64,000 bases of DNA from JAUIAI01 sp041396585 (GTDB lineage: Bacteria; Pseudomonadota; Gammaproteobacteria; Burkholderiales; Burkholderiaceae_E): the NCBI GenBank assembly GCA_041396585.1, contig JAWKYG010000010.1, positions 131,685 through 195,684 on the forward strand, written 5' to 3'. The first letter of the stretch is position 1, and each line of letters opens with the position of its first letter. The translations under genes were made by a program, and so were the position numbers. A model generated the notes under the pieces. It was not told the DNA's origin and did no database searches. It worked only from the letters and a program-made list of their open reading frames with translations. Shown one piece after another: positions 9,391 to 16,839 of this stretch.

Positions 9391-9503
9391 GAGGCGGGAT
9401 TGTATGTGGCAAGTGCCCGTCCGGGCGCAGCGGTTGTGGCGCGCGCCCGGGCAGGGGAATAAGATCGGCGCCGAAAGCCACCTTCGCACCCCAGGGAGTC
9501 CTC

Positions 9504-10271
9504 ATGAGTCACGGCGCGACCCGCCCACCGGAGATCGATCCTGCCGAATGGCAGGCGCGCATCGATCTTGCCGCCTGCTACCGCCTGGTCGCTCACTTCG
9601 AGATGACCGACCTCATCTACACCCACATCACGATGCGCGTACCGGGCACGCGGGATCAGTTTCTGATCAACCCGTTCGGCAGCATGTTCGACGAGGTCAC
9701 CGCCTCCGGCCTGGTGCGCATCGATGTCGATGGCCGGGTGCTGTGGCCGGTCGGCGCCAAGGTCAATCCCGCCGGCTACATCGTGCACTCGGCCATTCAC
9801 ATGAAGAGCAACAATGCCCATTGCGTGCTGCACACGCATTCACGGGCCGGGATGGCGGTGGCCGCGATGCGCGAGGGGCTGCTGCCACTGAACCAGAAGG
9901 GGCTCGCCTTCTACAACCGCATCGCGTATCACGACTATCGGGGTCTGGCCTTCGATGAAGAGGAACGCGAGAGCCTGTTCCAGGATCTGGGGCCGCACAA
10001 GGCCATGATCCTGCGCAATCATGGCCTTTTGACGGTAGGCGAGAACTGTGCCGAGGCCTTCTCGCTCATGTATTCGCTGGAGATCGCCTGCCGGTTGCAG
10101 GTGGATGCGTTGAGCATGGTGGGAAGCGCGGCCGAGCTGGTGCTGCCCAGCCCGCAGGTGTGCGAGCGCACAGCGCAACAGTTCGATGGCTATCCGGATC
10201 CGCCGATATCGCGCGAATGGCCGCACCTGCTGCGCCTGCTGGACCGGGTCAACCCCGGCTACGACCAATGA
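9504..10271 (+). CDS. Class II aldolase/adducin family protein
   Basis: A 255-residue protein with the zinc-dependent class II aldolase/adducin fold: THITMRVPG near residue 38, then VLHTHSRAGMA with two metal-ligand His residues, and ILRNHGLLTVG with a further one. Members act on phosphosugars, sugar acids or other aldol substrates, and many in this clade have no assigned substrate. The ATG at 9504 has AGGGAG upstream. It is divergent from queA and overlaps the next gene by ATGA, so the two are translationally coupled. The specific reaction is unknown. Confidence 0.85.
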   Translation: MSHGATRPPEIDPAEWQARIDLAACYRLVAHFEMTDLIYTHITMRVPGTRDQFLINPFGSMFDEVTASGLVRIDVDGRVLWPVGAKVNPAGYIVHSAIHMKSNNAHCVLHTHSRAGMAVAAMREGLLPLNQKGLAFYNRIAYHDYRGLAFDEEERESLFQDLGPHKAMILRNHGLLTVGENCAEAFSLMYSLEIACRLQVDALSMVGSAAELVLPSPQVCERTAQQFDGYPDPPISREWPHLLRLLDRVNPGYDQ

Positions 10272-10795
10272 GCGCGCCCGCTTCGTTTCGCGAGCGCCTG
10301 AGCTGGCACGACGACGGCGAGATCCGCGACGGCGACATCCGCTATCTGATGCTGCGCGCCGATGCCCTGATGGGCGTGTTTCGGGCCTTGCCCGCCGAGC
10401 ACCGCGGCCCGGCGCTGGCGGCCTTCGCGACCTCGATCGTGCGCCACGGGGGCAAGTCGGCCAAGGCCTATCAGGCGATGGGTGCCGACGATGGCGCGCG
10501 GCTGCTCGAGGTCATCCGCAGCACCGCGCCCCAGCTCGGCTGGGGTCGCTGGAGCGTGCTGGGCCATGCCCCGGATCGGATCGAGATCGAGGTGCACAAC
10601 AGCCCCTTCGCCGCTGGCTGGCGCCTGGCCGAGGGCGAGGTCGATGTCGAGCCCTCGGCGGTCTGCACCCCGATTGTCGGCATGCTGACCGTGGTCGGCG
10701 CCATGGTTCTCGGCCGCGAGGTCCGGGTCCGCGAGACGGCCTGCGCATGCACCGGCCACGCCCCGGCGTGTCGCTTCGAGGTGCGCAGCGTCTGA
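10268..10795 (+). CDS. V4R (4-vinyl reductase) domain protein
   Basis: A 175-residue protein starting at the ATG that overlaps the aldolase stop (ATGA). The C-terminal half ends in a cysteine-rich motif, ETACACTGHAPACRFEV, typical of V4R domains, which are small-molecule-binding domains found in BchJ-like proteins and in XylR-type sensory modules. There is no DNA-binding or kinase part, so it is a stand-alone V4R protein. Coupling to the aldolase suggests that both handle the same small molecule, but no substrate is evident. Confidence 0.65.
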   Translation: MSAPASFRERLSWHDDGEIRDGDIRYLMLRADALMGVFRALPAEHRGPALAAFATSIVRHGGKSAKAYQAMGADDGARLLEVIRSTAPQLGWGRWSVLGHAPDRIEIEVHNSPFAAGWRLAEGEVDVEPSAVCTPIVGMLTVVGAMVLGREVRVRETACACTGHAPACRFEVRSV

Positions 10796-10810
10796 GCCGC
10801 GTGGCCCGAT

Positions 10811-10840
10811 TTGCGCCAAGTTGCTCGCCTGACCCATAAT
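10811..10840 (+). promoter_or_regulatory. Likely sigma-70 promoter of tRNA-Leu
   Basis: TTGCGC (10811-10816) and CATAAT (10835-10840) are separated by 18 nt and end 16 nt before the tRNA, the arrangement expected of a housekeeping promoter. Confidence 0.55.
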
Positions 10841-10856
10841 CGCGGCTCAGCCGCTC

Positions 10857-10943
10857 GCCGGAGTGGTGGAACTGGTAGACGCGCCGGACTCAAAATCCGG
10901 TCCTGGAAACAGGGTGCGGGTTCGATTCCCGCCTCCGGCACCA
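10857..10943 (+). tRNA. tRNA-Leu (anticodon CAA)
   Basis: Eighty-seven bases fold as a class II tRNA. The acceptor GCCGGAG pairs with CTCCGGC and is followed by A and an encoded CCA. The anticodon stem CCGGA/TCCGG carries loop CTCAAAA, giving anticodon CAA (reads UUG). A long variable arm and the T-arm GCGGGTTCGATTCCCGC are present. Its 3' end is duplicated downstream. Confidence 0.97.
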
Positions 10944-10968
10944 CATGAAATTGCCCGCGCCAGCGGGC
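10923..10968 (+). repeat. Direct repeat copy 1 (tRNA-Leu 3' end plus terminator stem)
   Basis: These 46 bases cover the T-arm 3' half, acceptor 3' strand, CCA and the following hairpin stem. They recur at 11069-11114 with one mismatch. Confidence 0.9.
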
Positions 10969-10980
10969 ATTTTCATGTGG
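10941..10980 (+). terminator. Terminator of tRNA-Leu
   Basis: A stem of about 18 bp with one mismatch: CCACATGAAA plus GCCCGC pairs with GCGGGC plus TTTTCATGTGG around a GCCA loop. GCGGGCATTTT gives the T-rich tail of an intrinsic terminator. Confidence 0.75.
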
Positions 10981-10989
10981 GGGCGGAGA

Positions 10990-11011
10990 GGACAGTGCCT
11001 GCGCACTGTCC
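10990..11011. repeat. Perfect 9-bp hairpin between the tRNA-derived repeats
   Basis: GGACAGTGC and GCACTGTCC flank a CTGC loop. It lies in the 100-bp spacer between the two tRNA 3'-end copies and is followed by an inverted copy of the T-arm (11013-11025, GGCGGGAATCGAA). Confidence 0.6.
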
Positions 11012-11068
11012 GGGCGGGAATCGAAGGGCCGGGCCTATGAGCCCGGCAGCGGCCCGCGCTCGTGTGGG

Positions 11069-11114
11069 CGATTCCCGCCTCCGGCACCACATGAAACTGC
11101 CCGCGCCAGCGGGC
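11069..11114 (+). repeat. Direct repeat copy 2 of tRNA-Leu 3' end (possible att remnant)
   Basis: Forty-five of 46 bases are identical to 10923-10968. It abuts the hemerythrin stop codon at 11115, and read on the minus strand its GC stem could terminate that gene. tRNA 3'-end duplications are typical scars of integrase-mediated insertion. No integrase lies next to it. Confidence 0.7.
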
Positions 11115-11552
11115 TCATGCACCCAACTCATCCATCATCTGGCGATAGTCACGGCCGAGCGTCAGTTTCTGGTCGTCGTCGAGCACGCGCCCGGAAAGCT
11201 GGAAGATCCCGTGTTCCTCGTCCTGCAGATGGTGGGACACCTTGTCGTGCAGTTTGCGTGCGGTGGCGATCCAGCCCGGCGAGCTGCGGTCGGTATCCTC
11301 GAGCGCCGCGATCAGTTCGTCGATCTCGTGGTGTTCGGCGACACCGTGGCGGGCCTGATCCTGCGCGCTGTCGATCTGCATCAGCGGCACATAGAAGTGT
11401 CGCTCCTCGGCGGCGGCATGATCTTGCAGCGCGGCACGCAGGCGTTTGAACAGTTCGTCGCGACCGTCGCTGTCGCCCTGGGTCTCGATCAGCAGGCCAA
11501 GCAGCCGTCGCTGAACATCATGGTCGGCACGGAGTGCTTCGAAGATGTTCAT
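11115..11552 (-). CDS. Hemerythrin HHE domain protein
   Basis: A 145-residue four-helix protein with the iron-ligand pattern of HHE hemerythrins: DHD near residue 11, DHAAAEERHFYVPL, HHEIDEL and KVSHHLQDEEHGIF. Such proteins bind a di-iron centre and O2 or NO, and the stand-alone ones are linked to oxidative or nitrosative stress. Start and stop overlap the upstream gene by ATGA, so the two are coupled. The operon has a sigma-54 element at 11994-12007. Confidence 0.85.
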   Translation of the reverse strand: MNIFEALRADHDVQRRLLGLLIETQGDSDGRDELFKRLRAALQDHAAAEERHFYVPLMQIDSAQDQARHGVAEHHEIDELIAALEDTDRSSPGWIATARKLHDKVSHHLQDEEHGIFQLSGRVLDDDQKLTLGRDYRQMMDELGA

Positions 11553-11935
11553 CGCTTGCTTGCTCCTTCCTTGGTTGAAAGCGCTTCGGATCGACGAGGC
11601 GCCTTGGCGGCTTCGAGGTCGACCTTCTCGGCCTTCACCTCGTGCTTGTCCGCCTTCTTGGTATTGCCGGAAGACTCGCCGACCTCCTTCTCGCCACTCT
11701 TGGTTTTGGTCACCTCGAGTGTCTTCTTACCGGTATCGGCAGCCGGCTGCATGGACTTTGCGTTGGGGCCGTCCGCTTTTGCGGTGTGGGGCGGCGCAAT
11801 GGGCCCAGCGGCTGTAGCGGGTTTCGCGGTGGATCGCGCATCGCCGGCAGTTGCCGAAGCGGCCAACGCCGGCGCCGTGAAAGAGCAGCTAATCGCGGCC
11901 GCGGCTATCCATGCCAGCTGACGGAATGGGGGCAT
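11549..11935 (-). CDS. Small secreted Lys/Ala/Glu-rich protein
   Basis: A signal peptide (QLAWIAAAAISCSFTAPALA) is followed by about 105 low-complexity residues rich in Ala, Lys, Glu, Ser and Thr, with no recognisable domain. Two nearby ATGs at 11941 and 11935 are possible. AGGAGA upstream is better spaced for 11935. The frame is open further upstream but that part is non-coding and contains a sigma-54 promoter. It is coupled to the hemerythrin gene and is probably periplasmic. Function is unknown. Confidence 0.6.
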   Translation of the reverse strand: MPPFRQLAWIAAAAISCSFTAPALAASATAGDARSTAKPATAAGPIAPPHTAKADGPNAKSMQPAADTGKKTLEVTKTKSGEKEVGESSGNTKKADKHEVKAEKVDLEAAKAPRRSEALSTKEGASKR

Positions 11936-11993
11936 CTTCATTCTCCTGGTTGCCGATCGCGCCCGGGCGGCGCGACGCGTCATCGCCACTACC

Positions 11994-12007
11994 GCAACTC
12001 GCGTGCC
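11994..12007 (-). promoter_or_regulatory. Sigma-54 -24/-12 element (hemerythrin operon)
   Basis: The minus strand reads GGCAC GCGAG TTGC, an exact sigma-54 core. It ends 59 nt before the ATG at 11935. Twelve of the 14 bases plus the spacing are shared with the csbD element. Confidence 0.85.
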
Positions 12008-12207
12008 TGGGCGGGGGCAGGGTCGATGGGGCGGCACGCCGGGCCCGAGGCGGGTATGAAACCTGCGTGCCAGAGCGCTTCCAGGCGTCATCGAAGGAGT
12101 AAACATGATTCGGCTCAACGACGCCCCCGTGCGAGCGCCAAGGATTCAGCGTCCGCTACCGCCCTGCGGCGGCGTCTGAGCGACGAGCAGCGACGCGGGG
12201 CCGCGCC

Positions 12208-12471
12208 ATGAACGCCTCTGACAGGCATGCCGCACCGGGCGACGCCGGTGACGCGACTTTCGATGACGGCGAGTCGATTGAAGTGTCGGAGAGCGAAGAG
12301 CAGCTGATTGCCGAGAAGAGTGAACCGCGATTACCCGTCATTTTCGAAATCGTTCGTCGCGATGGTGCCCATGAACTGCGCCGTCCCGCGACCTCGCTTT
12401 GGTGGTCCGGCGTGGCGGCCGGCTTCCCGACAAACAAGAAACCCGCGAAAAGGCAAAGGCCGAGGCTCTAA
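12208..12471 (+). pseudogene. N-terminal remnant of a formate/nitrite transporter family protein
   Basis: The 87-residue frame begins like the cytoplasmic N-terminus of YfdC-type formate/nitrite transporters. It has an acidic lead, then RRDGAHELRRPATSLWWSGV followed by AAG, where the first membrane helix of the family should start. After about residue 72 it switches to an unrelated basic tail and stops. No remaining membrane helices are found before the AI-2E gene, so most of the gene appears to have been deleted. The ribosome site is weak. Family assignment is from memory of the motif. Confidence 0.55.
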
Positions 12472-12534
12472 CGTGTGTTGCGCTTGCTGCGTCGAATCGC
12501 ACCAGCCACTCAACCATGGAACAGTGACCATGCC

Positions 12535-13572
12535 ATGACCCCATCCGAGGATCTCTCCGACATCGCCAAGCGACCCTCGGATGGCGCCTTCGTGCGCCGT
12601 ACCCTGTTCGTCTTGGTGCTCGTTGCGTTGACCGCCATGCTCTGGCAACTGCGGCCGGTGGTGGTGCTGGTTTACGGTGCGCTCGTTCTGGCCGTCGGAT
12701 TGACGATCCCTACCTCTTTGCTCGCACGCCGATTCGGTCTTGCCAGGCAATGGGCACTCATGATCGTCATCTTTGCCTTGCTGGGCACGGCTACCGTGGG
12801 CTTCTGGCTCGCCGGCGATCGCCTGGCCAATCAGCTCAACGAGCTGTGGGAGCAACTTCCAAGAGCGCTTGAACAAGCGCGGGTCTGGTTGCAGGGTATG
12901 CCGATGGGCCAGCGGATCTCGAGCGCGATGCACGAGATCGAACCGAATGGCGACTGGATCCAAGGCATCGGCGGCGTCGCCGGCCTGACGCTGGGAGCGC
13001 TCGGAAACGCCGCGCTGCTGGTCGTCATGGCTGTCTACCTGGCCGCAGACCCGGAAACCTACCTGCGTGGTGCGGTCCGACTCGCGCCACCGAAGCATCG
13101 TGCGCGCCTGTGCGCGGCCCTGCGTGAAACCGGCGATGGCCTGGCATCGTGGTTGATGGGGCAGGCGATCTCGATGACCTTCGTCGGTGCCAGCACTGCG
13201 CTAGGCCTCTGGCTGCTCGACATGCCGCTGGCCTTGTCCTTGGGCTTCATCGCGGGGCTGCTTTCCTTCGTCCCTTACTTTGGCCCGATCGCCTCCGGCG
13301 TTCTCGGCGTGGCGCTCGCCTTTACGGAGGGGCCGATGATGGCGCTCTGGGTGGCACTCCTGTTCCTGGCCATACAGCAGGTGGAGGGTGTCCTCCTGAC
13401 GCCCCTGGTCCAGCGCTGGGCAACCTCGCTGCCGCCCGTGCTGGCCGTGACCGCGGTAATCGCGTTCGGCATTCTGCTTGGCATGCCGGGCGTCCTGTTC
13501 GCGACACCGCTGATGGTCGCGGTCATGATTCTTGTGCGTCGCCTGTACGTAGAGCAGATGCTGGAGGCCTGA
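12535..13572 (+). CDS. AI-2E family transporter (PerM-like)
   Basis: A 345-residue integral membrane protein with the AI-2E/PerM pattern: two N-terminal membrane helices, a soluble segment (about 100-155), then a block of helices containing SLGFIAGLLSFVPYFGPIAS and PPVLAVTAVIAFGILLGMPG. Family members are inner-membrane proteins of varied function, including autoinducer export and Na+/H+ antiport. The start at 12535 (MTPSEDLSD) is preferred over an upstream one because upstream residues do not look coding. A second, broken family member lies at 18138. I saw no sigma-54 element directly upstream. Confidence 0.85.
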   Translation: MTPSEDLSDIAKRPSDGAFVRRTLFVLVLVALTAMLWQLRPVVVLVYGALVLAVGLTIPTSLLARRFGLARQWALMIVIFALLGTATVGFWLAGDRLANQLNELWEQLPRALEQARVWLQGMPMGQRISSAMHEIEPNGDWIQGIGGVAGLTLGALGNAALLVVMAVYLAADPETYLRGAVRLAPPKHRARLCAALRETGDGLASWLMGQAISMTFVGASTALGLWLLDMPLALSLGFIAGLLSFVPYFGPIASGVLGVALAFTEGPMMALWVALLFLAIQQVEGVLLTPLVQRWATSLPPVLAVTAVIAFGILLGMPGVLFATPLMVAVMILVRRLYVEQMLEA

Positions 13573-13662
13573 CGGAGGCCGCGCGGAACCTGCGTACCGG
13601 CGCTGTGATGCATGCCGGCATCACATTGTTCATATCCGGTGCTGACCAATCGGCCATTGACG

Positions 13663-13680
13663 AGCCCGCAAGGGCTTGTT
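13663..13680 (+). terminator. Short intrinsic terminator candidate
   Basis: AGCCC-GCAA-GGGCT followed by TGTT lies just after the AI-2E gene and overlaps the end of the convergent gene. The stem is short. Confidence 0.4.
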
Positions 13681-14587
13681 ATCGGACGCTCATTGGCGGT
13701 TCCGGGAATAGCTCGTCGAGCGTGGTTGCAGCGGCCTGGGCCAGGACATCCCGATCCAAAGCGGCAGGTCCGTCCAGGAGCAGGCGGCCGATCCTGGCGT
13801 CGATGCTTCTCTGGGCTACCAGGTCGAGCGCCTGATCCAGGGTTTGGCGGCCCTCGGCATAAACGAGGCGGTGCAGCCAGTGGCGGCCACCGATGCCATT
13901 CGAGACCAGATAGCGCGCAAAGAACTGCTTCGACAATTCTCCGTATCTTGGTTGATGACCACTACAGACGACACAAACGAGCGCCGACCAGATGCTGGCG
14001 TCGTCGACGCAGGCTTCGCTCTTGCGAACCGCTTCGTCAAGTGTCTTCAACGCGTGGCTGCTCGCCTCGGCAAGGATCGGACGCAGGGCATCGCGATATG
14101 TCGCCCCCAGGCTCTCTAACGCGGTGACGCTGACCTCGCTCATCTTCCGATAGTCGCGTACGAAAGCGCGGCATGCATCGTGTAGCCGCTCGCTGAAAGC
14201 ATCGACTTGAACCCGGCCCAGCAGATGCTCCAGTTCGCTCAGTTCGGCATCGTCGACGCGGGGCCGTCCGGAATCCCGATTCCATAGCAAACGAAGTACC
14301 AGGGCCGGGACCAGATGGCTGACGGCCTTCAGCGCAAGATAGCGCTCATCATCGAGTGCGAACGCCTCTCTGCGATCGTTGTGGCAGAGGATCAATTCGT
14401 CATCCAGGCGCACCAGGACCGGTCTTGCGCTGGTGCCGAGGTGGGCGCGCTCCTGCATCCAGTACGCGCGGTAGTTCTGTTTGAAAAGGTGGCGCCAGGT
14501 GTCGAGGGCGCTCGCATCCGGATGGCAGGCCTTCCGCAGGGATTTCGGAGGGCCATCGAGGCTTCGTGTGCTGCGGGTATTACTCAT
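13679..14587 (-). CDS. Uncharacterised 302-residue protein
   Basis: I do not recognise the family. The open frame extends to 15208, but that part is antisense to csbD; the ATG at 14587 (MSNTRSTRSLDGPP) gives the convincing coding part. The protein is soluble and mostly alpha-helical. It has a basic N-terminus, a stretch FKQNYRAYWMQERAHLGTS, a region LVRLDDELILCHNDRREAFA and a helical C-terminal half. There are no signal peptide or membrane segments. It is divergent from csbD across a 345-bp region. A role in the surrounding stress regulon is guilt by association only. Confidence 0.55.
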   Translation of the reverse strand: MSNTRSTRSLDGPPKSLRKACHPDASALDTWRHLFKQNYRAYWMQERAHLGTSARPVLVRLDDELILCHNDRREAFALDDERYLALKAVSHLVPALVLRLLWNRDSGRPRVDDAELSELEHLLGRVQVDAFSERLHDACRAFVRDYRKMSEVSVTALESLGATYRDALRPILAEASSHALKTLDEAVRKSEACVDDASIWSALVCVVCSGHQPRYGELSKQFFARYLVSNGIGGRHWLHRLVYAEGRQTLDQALDLVAQRSIDARIGRLLLDGPAALDRDVLAQAAATTLDELFPEPPMSVR

Positions 14588-14932
14588 GGGCACGCGATCT
14601 TGGCAGCGCAAGTGTGCTTGCGGATCGGCGGCGTAGGCGGATTCGGTATCGAGCAGTGGTTCGACATGGCCTTGCTCCCGACATTCTGGGTGAACCAAGA
14701 GAAACGGGCTTCTTGGTTCGGTTTCGCCAGCAAGCCGCGTGCCCTGCGCTAGCAGCGGATCCGGATCCCCGTCAGCGGCCGCTTTTGCGGGAACGTCAAG
14801 GACGCCCTGAGCACAAGCCCGCGCGGGCACGAGGCTGCGACCTGCCCGGGCGCGAACAGCGTCGGGCACGCGACTTGCGCTCTTACTGATGACCGATACG
14901 GTCCATCCGAACCAACGCTTGAGGAGTGACAC
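14588..14932. other. 345-bp intergenic region between divergent genes
   Basis: I see no convincing gene here. The right end carries the csbD sigma-54 promoter (14865-14878) and ribosome site. The rest may hold activator-binding sites, but I could not identify a repeat. Confidence 0.5.
14865..14878 (+). promoter_or_regulatory. Sigma-54 -24/-12 element (csbD)
   Basis: GGCAC GCGAC TTGC is an exact sigma-54 core with GG and GC separated by 10 nt. It ends 54 nt before the csbD ATG. Confidence 0.88.
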
Positions 14933-15136
14933 ATGAATTGGAATCAGATCGAGGGTAACTGGAAAATCCTGAAAGGCAAGGTCAAGGAACAGTGGGGTGA
15001 TCTCACTGACGACGAGATCGATGAGATCGGCGGACGCCGTGACCAGCTGGTTGGCAAGCTGCAGCGCAGCTATGGCATTGCGCAGGATGAGGCGGAACGG
15101 CAGGTCGATGCCTGGTCGCGCGACAAGCTGAGCTGA
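14933..15136 (+). CDS. CsbD family stress protein
   Basis: A 67-residue hydrophilic protein starting MNWNQIEGNWKILKGKVKEQ, the classic CsbD pattern (NQIEGNWKxxKGKxKExWGxLTDDD). These small abundant proteins are induced by general stress in many bacteria; their mechanism is unknown. A GAGGAG ribosome site lies 6-10 nt before the ATG. It is monocistronic, bounded by a sigma-54 promoter and a strong terminator. Confidence 0.92.
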   Translation: MNWNQIEGNWKILKGKVKEQWGDLTDDEIDEIGGRRDQLVGKLQRSYGIAQDEAERQVDAWSRDKLS

Positions 15137-15184
15137 CAGGGGAACGATATTCCCCGGGGATGTCGTGCCTGCATGGGTTTCGAT

Positions 15185-15225
15185 AAGCCCCCGGGCCGCG
15201 TTGATCATCGCGGCCCCGGGGGCTT
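15185..15225 (+). terminator. Strong hairpin terminator of csbD
   Basis: A 16-bp stem (15185-15200 with 15209-15225, one bulged base) around loop TTGATCAT ends in CTTCT. It separates csbD from the convergent operon. A smaller hairpin, GGGGAA-CGATA-TTCCCC, precedes it at 15139-15155. Confidence 0.7.
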
Positions 15226-15300
15226 CTGGCGCGTGGCTTCCAGGGCGTTCTTCTTGCGGCTCGGGTGCCCGGCGCGCTACAAGCGTCGGTCGCGTCGGTC

Positions 15301-15873
15301 TCAGCGCGTTGACCGTGCCTGCGACCCGCTGGCGTCAGTTCCTCGAGAGTCGCCTCGCCCTGCGCGCGGTGTTTGCTTGTCCCGGCGCGCCGCGAGAAGA
15401 GACGCAATCGCCGCACCGAAGGCGAGTGCACCGAGACTTGTCGCGACACGATTCGCATCGATCCAGCGGCCTACGCGTCGGCCGCCGCTGAGTGATCGGC
15501 GCACGGTGCCGGCTGCGTGCTGCAGCGTGTCATCGATCTGATTTTCGCGGGTCGGTTTGTTGCCCGACATGCCTGCGCGGCGCGCGACGTCGGGACCCGC
15601 CTGTTCCGCACGGGCGCGCTTGCCGTCCAACCCGAGGGTCAGGCCGACCAGGCCCGCGCCCAGTAGGGCCGATGACACGGGATGCTCGCGAATCAGGCGT
15701 GCCGAGCGCTTGATCGCCTGCTCGCCGGAGTCCTTGTCGACCAGGCCGCTCATGGTATCGCGCAGCAAATTCACGGTGGAGAGCCTGTCTGACAGATCAT
15801 CGATTCGCCCGATCAGTCGATTGCGCACCTCGTCGACATGCCGCTCGGCGCGCTCCGCATCATGGTGACTCAT
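15301..15873 (-). CDS. DUF3618-like membrane-associated protein
   Basis: A 190-residue protein. The N-terminal 60 residues are helical and charged (RAERHVDEVRNRLIGRIDDL). A hydrophobic glycine-rich segment follows around residues 66-82 (HPVSSALLGAGLVGLTLG), and a second sits near 143-162 (VATSLGALAFGAAIASLLAA). The layout resembles DUF3618 proteins that travel with YqjE-type holin-like proteins and DUF883 proteins in stress operons. It is the last gene of a three-gene operon and overlaps the previous gene by ATGA. The role is not established. Confidence 0.7.
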   Translation of the reverse strand: MSHHDAERAERHVDEVRNRLIGRIDDLSDRLSTVNLLRDTMSGLVDKDSGEQAIKRSARLIREHPVSSALLGAGLVGLTLGLDGKRARAEQAGPDVARRAGMSGNKPTRENQIDDTLQHAAGTVRRSLSGGRRVGRWIDANRVATSLGALAFGAAIASLLAARRDKQTPRAGRGDSRGTDASGSQARSTR

Positions 15874-16250
15874 ATCATTTCCTTGATGTGCTGTGCACTG
15901 CGGCGCGCCGCAGCGATCGAGCGGTGCGGGCGAAGATTGATCAATGAAAGATACTGCCGGCCGTTGATGAGCAGCACCAGCCCGAGCGCAAGGAACACCA
16001 GGCCGAATGCCAGTGTCGCAGCCGGTGTACCGATGGCCTGGGCCAACCAGTCGATGCCGGCTTGCACGAGGACGAATGCCGCGATCGCCAGACTCAGCAA
16101 GCCGGCCACCAACCAGACGATGCCCGTCTGAACCTGCTCGATCTTTTCGGCGGTCTCGGCCCGAATCAAACTGCCCTCAGCGCGGACCAGCTCGGTGGTG
16201 TCGGTGAGAATCTGTCCGACTTGCGCGACAATGACTTCAAGCCGATTCAT
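15870..16250 (-). CDS. Phage holin family / YqjE-like membrane protein
   Basis: A 126-residue protein (start MNRLEVIVAQ at 16250). An amphipathic helix with EGSLIRAETAEKIEQ is followed by two membrane segments, about residues 43-66 and 75-96. This is the phage-holin superfamily 6 / YqjE pattern. Despite the name, chromosomal members next to DUF883 and DUF3618 genes are not phage lysis proteins. It follows the upstream gene by 1 nt and overlaps the downstream one by 4 nt. Confidence 0.8.
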   Translation of the reverse strand: MNRLEVIVAQVGQILTDTTELVRAEGSLIRAETAEKIEQVQTGIVWLVAGLLSLAIAAFVLVQAGIDWLAQAIGTPAATLAFGLVFLALGLVLLINGRQYLSLINLRPHRSIAAARRSAQHIKEMI

Positions 16251-16251
16251 G

Positions 16252-16758
16252 TCACTGATCCGCGGAATAGTTTGGGCCGACGGAGGATCCTGCTCGCGAG
16301 CGATCAAACCCCCTGGCGTAGTCGGATTCCTCGTCGGCCAATGACGGATCACCGATATCCGCACGCTGGAGCAGGCTCACCAGCGCATAGCTTGCACCGG
16401 CCAGCAGACCGCATGTGAGCAATGGATGCTCACGCATCGCGTCCACCAGGGTGCGCCCGAGATCAGCCGGGCGCTCTCGTGAGATCTTTGCGGCCGAGCG
16501 GGAAAGCAGACTGGCGACATCGTCCATTGTGTCTGCCGACATGTCGTAGCCTTCCTCGCGCAGATGTCTGGCGCCTTCGCCGATTGCCGCGCCCAGGGTT
16601 CGAACATAGCGGTTCGATTCCTTTCCAACACGGGCGGCTGTCGTGTCGACTGCCTCTCGTATCGCGCGATCGGCATCCTGACCCATTTCCCGGGTCGTCT
16701 GCTGCAGGTGCTCGGCCGCCCCCGTCGTCGCGTTCTTGAGAGTGTCGGTCATGGTCAT
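16252..16758 (-). CDS. DUF883-like/YqjD-type membrane-anchored protein
   Basis: About 168 residues. I chose the ATG at 16758 because AAGGAG lies 7 nt upstream. There is a long charged helical part (residues 1-95), then a hydrophobic segment REHPLLTCGLLAGASYALVS near residue 105 and a polar tail. The architecture is that of YqjD/ElaB-like proteins, which tether to the inner membrane in stationary phase. It is first in the operon, with a sigma-54 element 62 nt upstream. Confidence 0.65.
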   Translation of the reverse strand: MTMTDTLKNATTGAAEHLQQTTREMGQDADRAIREAVDTTAARVGKESNRYVRTLGAAIGEGARHLREEGYDMSADTMDDVASLLSRSAAKISRERPADLGRTLVDAMREHPLLTCGLLAGASYALVSLLQRADIGDPSLADEESDYARGFDRSRAGSSVGPNYSADQ

Positions 16759-16819
16759 GGTGCGGCTCCTTTCTTGGCAAATCGCGTCGAGCATTCGGCG
16801 CGGGCGTCAACCGAACAGC

Positions 16820-16833
16820 GCAACATCTGTGCC
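16820..16833 (-). promoter_or_regulatory. Sigma-54 -24/-12 element (YqjD/YqjE/DUF3618 operon)
   Basis: The minus strand reads GGCAC AGATG TTGC, an exact core that ends 61 nt before the ATG at 16758. Confidence 0.85.
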
Positions 16834-16839
16834 CGGGAT

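Noticed and set aside
14588..15208. N-terminal extension of the unknown minus-strand gene to 15208
   Set aside because: It runs antisense through csbD and its sigma-54 promoter; coding character begins at 14587.
15870..16250. Evidence of a prophage from a holin-family protein
   Set aside because: YqjE-type proteins share the holin fold but occur in chromosomal stress operons; no other phage gene is present.
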